From Centropus unirufus (Eukaryota; Chordata; Aves; Cuculiformes; Centropidae): a stretch of DNA of 64,000 bases. The translations under genes were made by a program, and so were the position numbers. Below are positions 48,613 through 59,536 of this stretch, one piece after another. How positions within the stretch are numbered: position 1 is the stretch's first letter; each line of letters starts with the position of its first letter. The notes beneath the pieces were generated by a model. It saw only the letters and a list, made by a program, of their open reading frames with translations, was not told the origin of the DNA and did not search any database. The stretch covers positions 531,687-595,686 of the forward strand of contig VYZI01000256.1 in assembly GCA_013397695.1 (NCBI GenBank). Direction: 5' to 3'.

Positions 48613-51236
48613 GTAAGAGATGGTTTTCTGGCTCTTCGGTTTGTGGATAGGAGACTCCGTTGGCTTTTTATTTTTCTGCCATCCAGACAAAGAACAGGGA
48701 GGTTAATTCTTCTTTATCAGCTGTCTTCAGATGTCCCATCATAGCCTTATTTTGGAGCTGAGGGGTGAATTTCACCTTGTGTGCCAAGAGGAATGTCTTC
48801 ATAGCCAGCTTTCCTGGGACTCCTCCTTTGAGCATTATTCCCAATGGAGATGCAGCCTCTCTCCCCTCATCCCCTTTCATCCCCATGGATGTTAAAGCTG
48901 CATGGATTTCCTCTGAGAAGTGTGTGAAGGGGCAGAACTGGTAGTCAGGTCACTGCCACGGTGCTCAGGTCTCTCCTCATATCCTCTGTGCCATTTTGTC
49001 AAGTGCCAGAGCTGGGTTGATTCAGGGTGTTACCCAAACATGGTTGGTTTCCCACCTCATGGCTGCGTTTATGAATGGAAAAGCACAAACAGCTCCTCGC
49101 TAAAGCGGAAGGGAAGCGTGTCCAACAGTTCAGGCTATCACCAAAGCGTGGGCGCAAGGCAGTCATAGCCAGCATATACGTATTGATCTGGCAGCACAAC
49201 CAGGAACAAAGGATTATAAAACCCAAATCCACACAGAAATACTGTGGCTTGTACCATGGGGAAGCTGTGGCCACTCCTAGGGTCCCGCAAACAATGACGA
49301 GTGAGTAAGAAACTTGGTCTGTGCTCAAAGTAAACTTCAGGTTATCTCGACGTGCCTGTCAAACAGGAAAAGCTTTTGGTTGGGGCTGGCTGCCTCTGTG
49401 CAAAGGCATTGGGAACTGGATGCTTAGGAACTATGTGCCCGGGTTAGTTATTCCATGTGGGGTCTGTACAAGCATTTGGATGTTAGGCCAGTTCTGCTTC
49501 CAGCTGAATGGCAGTGTGTTATTGTTGGAGCTTGGACAGCAGGGAATGGTCAGTGCTGAACTGAAAGTCTCCACTTCCCATCTGAGCACCTACAGCACTG
49601 CCCCAGTGCCTGGAGTAGACGTAGCGGTGCAGCCGGAGTGGGTAGAGGAAACAGAGCATGTGGCAGAATCCACACCTTGTTTCCCAAGACGTTTGTGCCC
49701 AGAAATCAGCTCTGGGTTTTGTCTTTGGGGGAGCATCAGTTGGGGTGGTTTGATAAAATTTACCACCCCTCACTGCCACACTTCTTCTTTCACTTTCTCC
49801 CAAGTAACAAGGAATAGAGGAGAGGAAATGGCCTCAAGTTGTGCCAGGGAAGGTTCAGATTGGAAAATATTAGGGAAAGCATCTTTTCTGACAGAGTGGT
49901 GAAGCCCTGGCAGAGGCCGCCCAGGGCAGCGGTGGAGTCCACATATGTGATTCAGAAACCATGTGGACATGACTCTTGGGAACATGGTTTAGCAGGCACG
50001 GTGGGGTTGGGCTGACAATTGGACTGCATGAGCCAAGAGGGCTTTTCCAAGCTCAGTGATTCTCTTGTTCTAAGCAGAGCATCAGGGCAGCCTGCTTGAA
50101 CACTGAGGGGCTCAACAACCACAGAGGACGGGACCAGGGGTCTAGAAGATTGCCCTGTGCAGTTTTGGGGTACTGACATGACAGTGTGAAGACGCTGGCC
50201 CACCTCGCATGTTTCTGCTCCATCCAAAAGGCCTTTTGCCCCATCTCTCAAGCCTACCAAGAGTCATGTTGTCCAGAGTTAAGGAGCAGGCTGCCCACTT
50301 GGCATTTCCGTACCTTTCCAGAGAGATCCCTGCTGCCACGGGGAAGGAGCTGGCAGCTGAATCTGCAGTAATGCTTCAAGGCACAGCAAAAGCTGCATCT
50401 TGACAAGGGTCAGACCTTACTTGTCAAGGGCCCCGGAAAGATTGCCTGCATAGAAAGATGTCCTATTACTTATTTAGACCTGAGCGTGGTTTGAGTAGTA
50501 TAAAAGACAACTGCACTTACTCTTTCTCCACCTGAACAAATGTGAACTGTGCAGCATTTTAATGCAAGTTAAATATTCATGTCAGACATAGAAGTACAGG
50601 CAAAGCCTAAATAAACCCCAAAGGCACAACTGACACACCTGTTTGCAGGAAAGAGTGTATTTCTGAACGAGATTTCAAACAAATGGTTTTTAATCCCCTG
50701 AGAACAAAAGGGAAATGTGTATCGTGATCACAGGGAGTGCAGCCACTTTTGTCAAAGCAATTGTCTCCAGCCTCTTGGTTTCAATTACTGTGTCTTTTGT
50801 TAAACTTAACGTGTGTCTGTGTTGGATTCTGGCTGTAATTTGCTTTTCTGGGTACCTCTAGGATTGTGCATTGATTTTAAGATAATAGTTCCGTGCATAA
50901 TTTTTTAATTCAGAAAGTATCAGAAAAATATTGCAAACCCATGAAATATTCTATTATCTCTCTTTTCCTATGTATTTTTTTCAACGAGCTCCAAAAAAAC
51001 CCTGGTTAGTCTTAAATTATGTTTCACTGAGCCTTTTCTTTGCATTTTTTAAGTGAATGATGCTTTTGAGCCACTCAGACAATTCTTTTGACTCACTTGA
51101 GCACAGAGATTGCAAACAGTTTGATGGAGATGAAGGATTTGATGGAAATGAGGTTGAAATTTAAATTTGCTTTCCTTCCAAGTCACTCTGGCACCACACT
51201 CACTCATGGTGTTCCTTTGCCTGTCCTCTCTTTCAG
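48613..51236 (+). other. SLC4A4: Intron 11 of window
   Basis: This 2.6-kb intron has one CR1 of an older type (about 49815-50072). The 3' third is AT-rich. Nothing else is recognised. Confidence 0.82.
49815..50072 (+). mobile_element. Older-type CR1 LINE 3' fragment
   Basis: GGAAATGGCCTCAAGTTGTG, CCAGGGAAGGTTCAGATTGG, GGGCAGCGGTGGAGTC, GGGAACATGGTTTAGC and TTTTCCAAGCTCAGTGATTC follow the forward order of a CR1 subfamily distinct from the majority. It is well diverged. Confidence 0.85.
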
Positions 51237-51307
51237 TTAATAGTTCGTTATTGAACAGGACATCGGTGCCATTGGCCGATGAGCTGCTCTATTCCCCCGC
51301 TGAGATG
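51237..51307 (+). CDS. SLC4A4: SLC4A4 exon 12 of window, extracellular loop 3
   Basis: 71 nt: two bases finish Val, then 23 codons NSSLLNRTSVPLADELLYSP and AEM; acceptor CTCTCTTTCAG, donor ATG|GTAAGT. It is the least conserved coding exon, yet it keeps N-glycosylation sequons at the same places as human N592 (NSS) and N597 (NRT). Human-equivalent residues are 592-614. It ends in phase 0. The call rests on the exact phase fit and flanking exons as much as on sequence. Confidence 0.93.
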
Positions 51308-52021
51308 GTAAGTACCCTTGGTGAGGATTATGGGCGTCTTGGAGTTGGTCAGTTCTGTGCCTTGCTGCTGGGCTGTGCCGGTAGATTGGGAAGTGGTGGC
51401 CTGCAGAAAAGCCTCATGGCAACACTTCCCTGTTGCCCGTGGCACCGCGCACATGTGACACTGCTCCTTTTGTCCCATGGCTTTCTCATATGGAATGTGT
51501 GCACAATTTGATAATGTTATTTACTTGCTAATAGCAGCCACCATCCTGCAGTCTGATCTGACTGATGGGCAAGCTCAAGCCTTGTTTTTAGAAAGGGCAA
51601 GGAGGGAGATTTTCTGCTGTGGAAGCGCTGCTGGTGTTGATCCAAGAGATGCAGTTTGGGGCCCGGTGTTGCTCACAGTGAACGAGCAGTGGGAAGTGGG
51701 TGTAGAGGTGGTCTTGAGCCACTCTGGCTTCCCTGCGAGGCTTCCAACATTGTCTTTCCACTGGAGAAAACACAGAGAGTGCCTGGCAGCCCACAGCAAG
51801 GTCAAAGAGGTCTCTGTCTTCTTTCCGGGGTGCAGGCTGTTCTCAGTTCCCAGGCAATACCATTCTCTGTCCCATTTGTCTGTGCACAGCAGAGGGGTTT
51901 TAGCTTTTGCCCCATGCCTTCCTTTTCCTCCCGGTGTTCTTCCTGATGCTCTGTCCCCATTCCAGTACTATGCGGGCAGCTCACACACACCTTCATGGCA
52001 GCGTTCTCTCTTTGTGTGCAG
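51308..52021 (+). other. SLC4A4: Intron 12 of window
   Basis: 714 bases with no repeat recognised. A 191-codon frame that opens here and runs through exon 13 is out of the SLC4A4 frame. Confidence 0.85.
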
Positions 52022-52210
52022 TACAACTCCACCATCGACTGGTCATCACTGACAACCAAGGAGTGCTTGAAATACGGAGGGCAACTTGTGGGCAACAACT
52101 GTGACTATGTCCCTGACATCACCCTCATGTCCTTCATCCTCTTTTTTGGCACCTATACCTGCTCCATGGCCCTGAAGAAATTCAAGACCAGTCGCTATTT
52201 TCCAACCACG
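52022..52210 (+). CDS. SLC4A4: SLC4A4 exon 13 of window, end of loop 3 and TM6
   Basis: 189 nt, 63 codons, phase 0 at both ends; acceptor TTTGTGTGCAG, donor ACG|GTGAGT. YNSTIDWSSLTTKECLKYGG and QLVGNNCDYVPD complete loop 3 with the third sequon (NST, human N617) and both cysteines (C630, C642). TM6 follows: ITLMSFILFFGTYTCSMAL, then KKFKTSRYFPTT. It is one residue shorter than human (no H616). Human S662 is Cys here and P671 is Arg, the latter as in other SLC4 members. Confidence 0.97.
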
Positions 52211-52455
52211 GTGAGTGTCTCTGTTCACCCTAGCAGTCTGGTTCTGTGCTGTCAGAGTGCAAGGATCAGCCTGCCTTCTGGTGTAGCTGTCACACAGGGA
52301 AGAGCGCTTTCCAGAGGACCCAGGTTGCCCTGTTTGAGAAAAAACTATGGAACTGGTTATCCAAGTTATGCCTGGGATTGCTTAGCTGTCACACTCTCAG
52401 TGTTTCTGTGTGAGACAACAAAAGAGCCAAATGAGGCATAATCTGTTGGGGGGAT

Positions 52456-52810
52456 TATAGAATCATGGAATGGTTTAGGCTGAAAGGCACCTCAAAGCCG
52501 ATCCAGTTCCACTCTCTGCCATTGGCAAGGATGCCTTCCTTGGCATCCCATCAGGGGGTTTCAAGCCTCGTTCAGCCTGACCTTGAACACCTCCAGGATT
52601 GAGACAGCCACAGCTTCTCTGGGCTGCCTGGGCCAGGGCCTGCCCACCCTCACAGAAAAACATTTCTTCTTAAGTTCTCATCTTAACTTTCCCTCTTTCA
52701 GCTTCAAACCATTCCCCTTGTCATATCCCTGCACTCCCTGACCAAGAGCCCCTCCTCAGCTTTCCTGGAGCCCCTTTCAGTACTGGAAGCTGCTCTAAGG
52801 TCTCCCTGAT
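52456..52810 (-). mobile_element. CR1 LINE fragment, about 355 bp
   Basis: TATAGAATCATGGAATGG, GACCTTGAACACCTCCAGG, CCCACCCTCACAG, CCCTCTTTCAGCTTCAAACC, CTCCCTGACCAAGAGCCCC and GGAGCCCCTTTCAGTACTGG follow the reverse-oriented CR1 order. It lies 245 bases after exon 13. Confidence 0.95.
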
Positions 52811-53304
52811 GTGGGATGTGGCAGTGATTTTAAAGGCAACACTTCTAAGCTGAGTTCCGTGCTGATGTAACTTCCCAGCCTCAAGAAAGCAGAACAGTCC
52901 TTGATGCAGCTGTAGTTTCAGCTGCCATTTGCAGTGTCACATCCACAGCTTCGTGTGATTTCCTGATGCTGGGGTAGGATTTGTGGTTGTTCTACAATCA
53001 AAAGAGCTATGAAACCTTATGTCAGGAGTCTCCCCCTCTGTTTTTGGCATTCCAACACACAGGGATTTATCCTGCATGGATGTTTATTGTTCTGCTGCGT
53101 TACAATTGAACCTCTCTTATTTTTAATAAAAGGAAACTAATTCCATCAGGGTTGGAATGCAGCACAATTTCTCTGTAACCGTGCGAAGCCAGGAAACCTG
53201 GAAGCAGCAACCTCTCTGGAAGGATCACACAGTTATTGGCACACCCAGTGGGTCCTGCCCAGTTAAATGTTGAGGTCTGACCAGTGGCAGCTTCAAGTGT
53301 TCAT

Positions 53305-53402
53305 ATTCCAGTGCCTTCAGGAGAGCAGCACTCCTAGGGCATGGTGGGGATTTATTCCAGTGCCTTCAGGAGAGCGGCACTCCTAGGGCATGGTGGGGAT
53401 TT
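53305..53402. repeat. 49-bp direct tandem duplication
   Basis: Two head-to-tail copies, 53305-53353 and 53354-53402, each start ATTCCAGTGCCTTCAGGAG and end GGCATGGTGGGGATTT. They differ at one base (GAGCAGCAC against GAGCGGCAC), so the duplication is recent. Confidence 0.96.
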
Positions 53403-54154
53403 AGCTGAGGAGCCTGCTTTGTTTCCCTGTCTGTTCAGGGCCACTTATTACTCGAGCAGAAAGCAATGTCCTCTCTGCCCATCACACAGAACATCTAATT
53501 GGTTGTGGAAGTTTGCATCTTCCCATCTTCTAAGGGGAAGTCTGGGTTCCATTTTCTGCTCTAAAATACTATTCTTTCCCTTTCTCAGTTTAGGTTTTAA
53601 TCTGCATGACAAAATCAGACCTATTAAAAGAATGGAGCCTAGGGATAAGGCACTATTTTTTGTTAAAGCCACCTTAGGAATCCTAAGGGAGAGAGGCTCA
53701 ACTCATGTCAGAAAAGCAGTGTCTGCATAGAGAAACATGGATATGGGGACCCTAAGGCATCAGAGATCAGGCGGCAAACAGGAGACAAATTTTTTATAGG
53801 TCTAAAGTAGTCACTATTTTTTTAGGTTAATTGTTCAATATCTGGTGATATTGGAAGCTGACCCTGAGAAGCCTGCTCAGGCCCTGCTGCAGGGGAGCGA
53901 GGTCTCTGCACCAGTTTTGCTATCGAACCTAACATCAGCGAGGCTGGCTTGAAGGGTTCATGTGAGAGTTTCTTATAAAAGCAGTTTTCTTTTTTAATTA
54001 GGCTTGATTTCATACTCCCCTTTAGGCTTGATTGCTTGGCTTTTAGACACCGCAATAAAGAACCAAAGCACAACTCATGGGCGAACTGGTGTTGGTTCAT
54101 GGGTAAACTGGTGTTGCATAGCACTAACAGCTGTTATATCCACTTCTCTTTCAG

Positions 54155-54268
54155 GCCCGGAAGCTCATCAGTGACTTTGCCATTATCTTGTCCATCTTGA
54201 TTTTCTGTGGCATTGATGCCCTGGTAGGTGTGGACACACCAAAACTCATTGTGCCAAGTGAATTCAAG
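54155..54268 (+). CDS. SLC4A4: SLC4A4 exon 14 of window, TM7
   Basis: 114 nt, 38 codons, phase 0 at both ends; acceptor CTTCTCTTTCAG, donor AAG|GTATGT. ARKLISDFAIILSILIFCGI and DALVGVDTPKLIVPSEFK give TM7 and the following extracellular loop. Human-equivalent residues are 679-716. The only change from human as recalled is V697 to Gly in IFCGID. Confidence 0.98.
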
Positions 54269-54583
54269 GTATGTCATTGGTGGCCTTTGGAAGGAATTCC
54301 CTTTTCTGCCCATCTGCCCAGTATCAATGACTTATCCTCAGCACAGGAAAGCAGTCACCTCTCCGGAAATAGGTGATAATGCTTTTCGTTAGCATTCTTT
54401 TTGCTGGTTGATTTATCTCCTCCATACTTTCAACCTTTTATTGGTGTTAATGGTAAAGGTGGAATTGTCATAAGCCTCAAGTATCTCCCTGTAGCCCATC
54501 ACTGGATGTACAAATATATTTTGGATATCATCACTCCCATATTGCACCTCTAATTGTGCCTTTCCTTTCCTTGCCCTTAAAAG
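54269..54583 (+). other. SLC4A4: Intron 14 of window (shortest)
   Basis: These 315 bases contain no repeat. The acceptor is unusual in ending CCCTTAAAAG rather than YAG. Confidence 0.88.
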
Positions 54584-54745
54584 CCAACCAGTCCTGAGAG
54601 GGGCTGGTTTATCCCACCTTTTGGAGGGAACCCATGGTGGGTGTACCTGGCAGCAGCCATCCCTGCACTGCTGGTGACTATCCTCATTTTCATGGACCAG
54701 CAAATCACAGCCGTCATCGTCAACAGGAAAGAGCACAAGCTCAAG
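54584..54745 (+). CDS. SLC4A4: SLC4A4 exon 15 of window, TM8 with SLC4 signature
   Basis: 162 nt, 54 codons, phase 0 at both ends; donor AAG|GTGAGT. PTSPERGWFIPPFGGNPWWV leads to TM8, YLAAAIPALLVTILIFMDQQ, then ITAVIVNRKEHKLK, the most conserved SLC4 signature. D754 and T758 of human NBCe1-A, implicated in ion translocation, are conserved. Changes from human as recalled include E to G in PFGGN and C737 to Tyr. Human-equivalent residues are 717-770. Confidence 0.98.
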
Positions 54746-56216
54746 GTGAGTGTGCTTTGAGTAGAGAGCTGCCTGGTGTTTTTCCTATGCTGGAGGTGCC
54801 AGAGGGCCTGTGGCACCTCAGAAACATCTTTAACGTGTTAAACAGCAGTATTTGTTTTGTTAACCCGCATAGAATTTTTCCAGGAAAGCCTCTATTCAGT
54901 TTAACATCTTGACTGTTGTGCCCCTTGTTTGCCTTTCTTCTAAAGCAAGAACCCTGTCTGGGGACAACTTGCAATGTCTTGGTCAGGAAGAACATAGTAA
55001 TTTTGATTTGCTTCACCATTTTGTGGCCTGAAGCATTCCCACGTGAGGAGCTTGGGGACTGCTCCTCCTTTTCCCTTCGCAAACATATCCCGTGCCAGCA
55101 GTGGGTGGGTTTCACAAACCCAGCCAGCTGCCCCTTCCCTTTTAGGAGAAGAAAAGGAGTTTAGACCCATCACATCTTACCCACTGCTTGTTGGGCAAAG
55201 ATCTGTCTAAAGCCAGAAGAAATTAGAGCAACCTGCTTTGAGAGGAAGAACTTTAAATTTCCTTTTTGTGTTAATGTAAACCCAAAAGTTTCCTAAAGCC
55301 TTACAATATTTTGCTTTTTCTGCGCAAGAGCTTCGCTCACTAGCTCCAAACATTTGGGAATGGCAGAAAGAACTTTTGAGTATAGGCTCCTCAGAGCCTG
55401 CTTTATAAAGAGCACTGCTGCCAGAACTCTCTAGCTGCCCTCTTAACCTTGTTGTCCCTGCACTTGTGGTAGCATTACCGGTCTATCTCAGTAAAGGGCT
55501 GGGTGAAGTTCATCTCAGAATATACCAGCCCTGAGCCCTGTTTGCCTTGGGAATTCTGCAAGGCTTTGCCATTTGAAGAGTTAGGAAGGGAAAGAGGGCA
55601 CGTGTCTACCAACAAACATGAACGTATTTGCTTGTCCACTTCACTTGTCCATCTGGCACTTTCAGCTTTTCCCATAGGAGATGAGAAATCATTAAACATA
55701 GTCAGAAATGTGGGAGAAAGGGTGATTTCTGGATATATGCACTACCCAAACTGTTCATTAAAACCAGTACCCAGCTCTGAGGTCAAGGGACACCTAGGAA
55801 GGATAGGATCCTTTACAGTGAGGGTGCTTGGCAGATGTTCTCTCTGCAATGTTTTTCAGCAAGGCATTAGGGAAGATGGTTTGGGCCATCTGAAGGCCCT
55901 GATTTCTGGCTGTCTGGTGTGCAGAACTTCTGGGTTTTGGCACTGCTGAAACTTCCAAATGGCCATTCCCTTCACAGGCTCTAGTTCTCTAGAGAAACTA
56001 GTCCCAGGCTCAAGTCCAGCTACCTCAAACCTCTCCTCTAGCATCAAATTACTCTTAGTATCTAGTTTTCCTCCTATACCTTTTCCCTCAAAGATGTAGT
56101 CCTTTACCCTGTCATCTGCTGCTGGTTTTAAGGAGATGAAGTTGCTTTGTGATTGTGGTCAGCTTTCTTCCTGCACTTGTGTCATAGACCATAAGGGGAT
56201 ACTTCATGAGACACCA

Positions 56217-56327
56217 GATCATGGAATGGTTTGGGTCAGAAGGGACCTCAAAGCCCATCCAGTCCCACCCCCTGCCATGGGCAGAGACGCCTCCCACTGG
56301 ATCAGCGGGCTCCAGGCTCCATCCAAA
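56217..56327 (-). mobile_element. CR1 LINE 3' fragment
   Basis: GATCATGGAATGGTTTGGG, AGAAGGGACCTCAAAGCCC, CATGGGCAGAGACGCCTCCC and CTCCATCC give a 110-base reverse copy. Confidence 0.92.
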
Positions 56328-57187
56328 CTGATTCATCAGCATGGAAAGGAAAACAAGGGTGACCAGGGTGGGTCCACCAGGTTATGCACGGATGCGCAGA
56401 GTGCCTGGTTTGGGCAGCTCAGGCTTCTGGTGAGGTGAGAACACAGTGTGAGCTTGGAAGGGCCTCCTTTCTCAGGAGCTCTGCTTTAACCTGAACTGAG
56501 ACCCTATTTTAATCTGCACAGCCCTGCACTATTGCATCCGGGCCAAAACCACTCTCACCTCATCACAGCGGGCAAAGTTCCTCCTGGTCTGACAAGGCCC
56601 TGTTGCTGTGTTTATCATGTAAGACAATCACTGGTGGATGTTCCCAGCCATCGGCAGAACAAGGTCCCTTTGTGTAAGAGCCACCCCTGAGCGGGCACAG
56701 CATGGCGGTGTGACTGTCAGCTGCCCTGAAGGTGGCTTTGGGGTGCCGGGGTGATCGCAGGACCTCGCTTGTGGTCGGTATGGCCCAAGCATGACAGGCT
56801 GTACAGAGCTGTGAAAGACAAGCAATAAGCTGAGGAGATTTGGGACATAGCAAGGGCACCGCCGTGGTTGGATGTTATTTAAAGAAGAGCTTTTATATCC
56901 GCTGACCTGTAACAGCCTAGGACGTAGTCATGTTTTTAAAATAAACTTTCCAGACCGATGCTATGCAGTTTTTCATGCCTGGAGGGTTTTTCCTCTCCCT
57001 GCACGGTCAGTTCTATTGAAAAATATTAAATTCCTGTAAAAGAAGACTCTCCCTTCCTGCTAAAGGGACTCGTTTCAAGCAGTCTCGCTTGTGTGGGTGA
57101 AAACTACCCAAAAGTACAGGTAATGCAGGGTCATTACTTAGATCTGCACTTCATCAGTTCTGTTGGGAGCTGTTGCAAATGGGAATG

Positions 57188-57488
57188 GAGCTGAAAGGGG
57201 GGATGCTTCAGTTCATATGTGGATATTATAGGACGAGGGGGAATGGCTTTGAATTGGAAAGGGAAAGATTTAGATTAGACATTGGGAAGAAATCCTTCAC
57301 GATGAGGGTGGGGACGCCCTGGCACAGGTTGCCCAGAGCAGTCGTGGCTGCCCCATCCCTGGAGGTGTTCATGGCCAGGTTGGATGGGGCTTGGAGCCCC
57401 TTGATCCAGTGGGAGCTGTCCCTGCCCATGGCAGGGGGTGGAACTGGATGGGTTTTGAGGTCCCTTCAAACCCAAACCATTCTGTGAT
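57188..57488 (+). mobile_element. CR1 LINE 3' fragment with ORF2 C-terminal remnant
   Basis: The forward copy translates in part to GNGFELERERFRLDIGKKSF, the end of the CR1 polyprotein. It then reads CATCCCTGGAGGTGTTCATG, GGCCAGGTTGGATGGGGC and AAACCCAAACCATTCTGTGA up to the 3' end. It is well preserved. Confidence 0.95.
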
Positions 57489-59357
57489 TAGATAACCCAA
57501 GTGTGAATTAAGGCCATACTGAGCCAAACCTGGAAGAGAAAGTCAGAGAAATAGGGAATTGGAAAGGTGTGTTGTGTGCACTGATGTCCTGGGTGATAGT
57601 CTATGGGGCTCATTTAAAAGAAAACTCTCAGAGCATCGCTTCGCTGTCTGGATCTGGGCAGGTCTATGTAATACTTGCCCACGGTTTCCTTGGGAGGAGG
57701 CCAGACATGGCTTCAGTTTTATGTCTGTCTTCTGCACCTAACTATGCAGACATACCATTTTCTTAATCGTTAGAAGAATATATTCAGTGTTCTTCTCCCA
57801 TGAAGAACCCCCTCATCTCTTCAGCTTATAGGCCCTGGATGTGCTGTCAACAGTGGCTGTACATTTTTAGTAACAGCATAAACACTGCAGCAAAGTGCTC
57901 TTTAATATAAAAAATGTGTTTCCTGCTTCCTTTGTTATGGTTTTGAGCACATACTGTTGTTTAACTGGGGGTTCTCAAGTTCCGTCCTGCTTCTCTGCAC
58001 CAAGAACCACCTCGGCACACAGAATCTCCTGGAGGCTGAAGGAAGGATGGGTGTTTTTCTGCTCTTGCCTTGCTAAGGCACTGGTGGGTGTCGCTGGGTG
58101 CCCATCCTGGTGCTGCTGGCCAGCCAAGCAAGCACACCTGTATGAGGAATACAGAGAGTACTGCTCAAGGCTATTGCTTTCCCTCCTGGGACACCACATA
58201 CATCCAGATAATTTGTTCTTTCCAAAAAAATCAAATTGAAAAAGATTAAAAAAAGGTTAATTTGCTTTGGAGTAGCCAACCTTAGAGGTTTTGCTGGTGT
58301 CTTTGTGAAGATCCCTTTCTTTGTTGGCTTTGTTGTTCCTTCACTACTTCTTTTGGTACTTGTGGCTGATGGATGGCCTGTATTAGTTCATAAAAGGATG
58401 AAAAAATAGAAGGTATGAGGTCTTTACAAAGGAGTGAAGACTGAGGTCAGCTTTCTCCTTTTGACAGGGTATGAGCCCATTGGCTTTCCCCAGGAAAGCA
58501 TAGGGCTGGGTGATGAGGGAAATGTGTGCCGCCCAGGTACAACCAGCAGGGCTCACACCTGGAGTCCAGACTGTGAGATCCCACGGTTGCTCCCTGCCCT
58601 AAACACAGGGGCTCAGATCTCGCTCAGAGACAGCAACTGTCACCTTTAGGCAGGCACTGTATTCCCGAAGGCTGCTTTCAGGTAGGCTTCATTAAGCCAG
58701 TTCACTGAGAGCTGTTTTACAACAGCTGCTTAAACAGAAAACTAGGCTTTGGGCTGGTTTTAAGGGGTGGTTTGGAGGTTTAAAGCTCCATGCCCATCCA
58801 GGCTGTTACTTACACTGACACAGGATGACTTGGTGCACAGAGGTACCGACCTTGGCCTCCCACCACATCAAACGATGTCCTGTGTGCTTGGAGCAGAGCA
58901 GTAGGACAAATATCTCGTACCAAGACAAGCTGCTCTCCTGCTTTGCAGGCCATCTCTGTTCACCCTCCCTTTCCAAGCTCTCCCTGTCTCATGCTGTGAA
59001 AAGGGGCTGTCGTGTTTTTGTGTGCCCTGCAGGGAGGCAGCAGGGGCTGGGATGGTGCTGTGCTTCGGGCTTCTCATTGCTGTGTTAACCTCATTACACA
59101 AATGGAAACGTGTCACTAAAAATAGCCCTTCACAGTGGGGTTTCATAGTGGGTTAAGAGGCGATGCAGAGCTCCTTCAGAATGCTACGAACCCAGTATAA
59201 CCAAGGTGTATCTGTGTGTGTACCTATAAAACTGAGATTGCAATGCTATAGAAGAAGATGCTGCTTGCTTGATGCCACTCTGCCCCCAGCCAGAGCCCTG
59301 GCCGTTCTGTAGGGATTTAGAATAACCAAGCTGAAGGCTGTCTGTCTGCCCTCACAG

Positions 59358-59536
59358 AAAGGTGCTGGATACCATCTGGATTTGTTCTGGGTGGCCATTC
59401 TGATGATCATCTGCTCCTTCATGGGTCTGCCCTGGTATGTTGCTGCTACCGTCATCTCCATCGCTCATATCGACAGCTTGAAGATGGAGACAGAAACCTC
59501 AGCCCCTGGAGAACAGCCCAAGTTTTTGGGAGTGAG
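59358..59536 (+). CDS. SLC4A4: SLC4A4 exon 16 of window, TM9-TM10 region
   Basis: 179 nt: 59 codons plus two bases of Arg; acceptor GCCCTCACAG, donor AG|GTACGT. KGAGYHLDLFWVAILMIICS, FMGLPWYVAATVISIAHIDS and LKMETETSAPGEQPKFLGV match human residues 771-829. Human A799 (A799V causes proximal renal tubular acidosis) is conserved in YVAAT. Changes from human as recalled are V787I, L791F and A793G, the last giving the MGLPW form common in other SLC4 members. Confidence 0.98.

Larger units (their letters stand above)
52211..54154 (+). other. SLC4A4: Intron 13 of window
   Basis: This 1.9-kb intron has a long CR1 (52456-52810) and a 49-bp tandem duplication (53305-53402). Nothing else is recognised. 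Confidence 0.85.
54746..59357 (+). other. SLC4A4: Intron 15 of window
   Basis: This 4.6-kb intron contains CR1 pieces at about 56217 (-) and 57188 (+). The remainder shows nothing recognisable. Confidence 0.83.

Noticed and set aside
49321..49902. 193-codon open frame on the + strand in intron 11
   Set aside because: No known motif. Its 3' end runs into an old CR1, and its frame is unrelated to SLC4A4.
51477..52052. 191-codon open frame on the + strand overlapping the start of exon 13
   Set aside because: It reads exon 13 in a different frame and has no protein similarity that I recognise.
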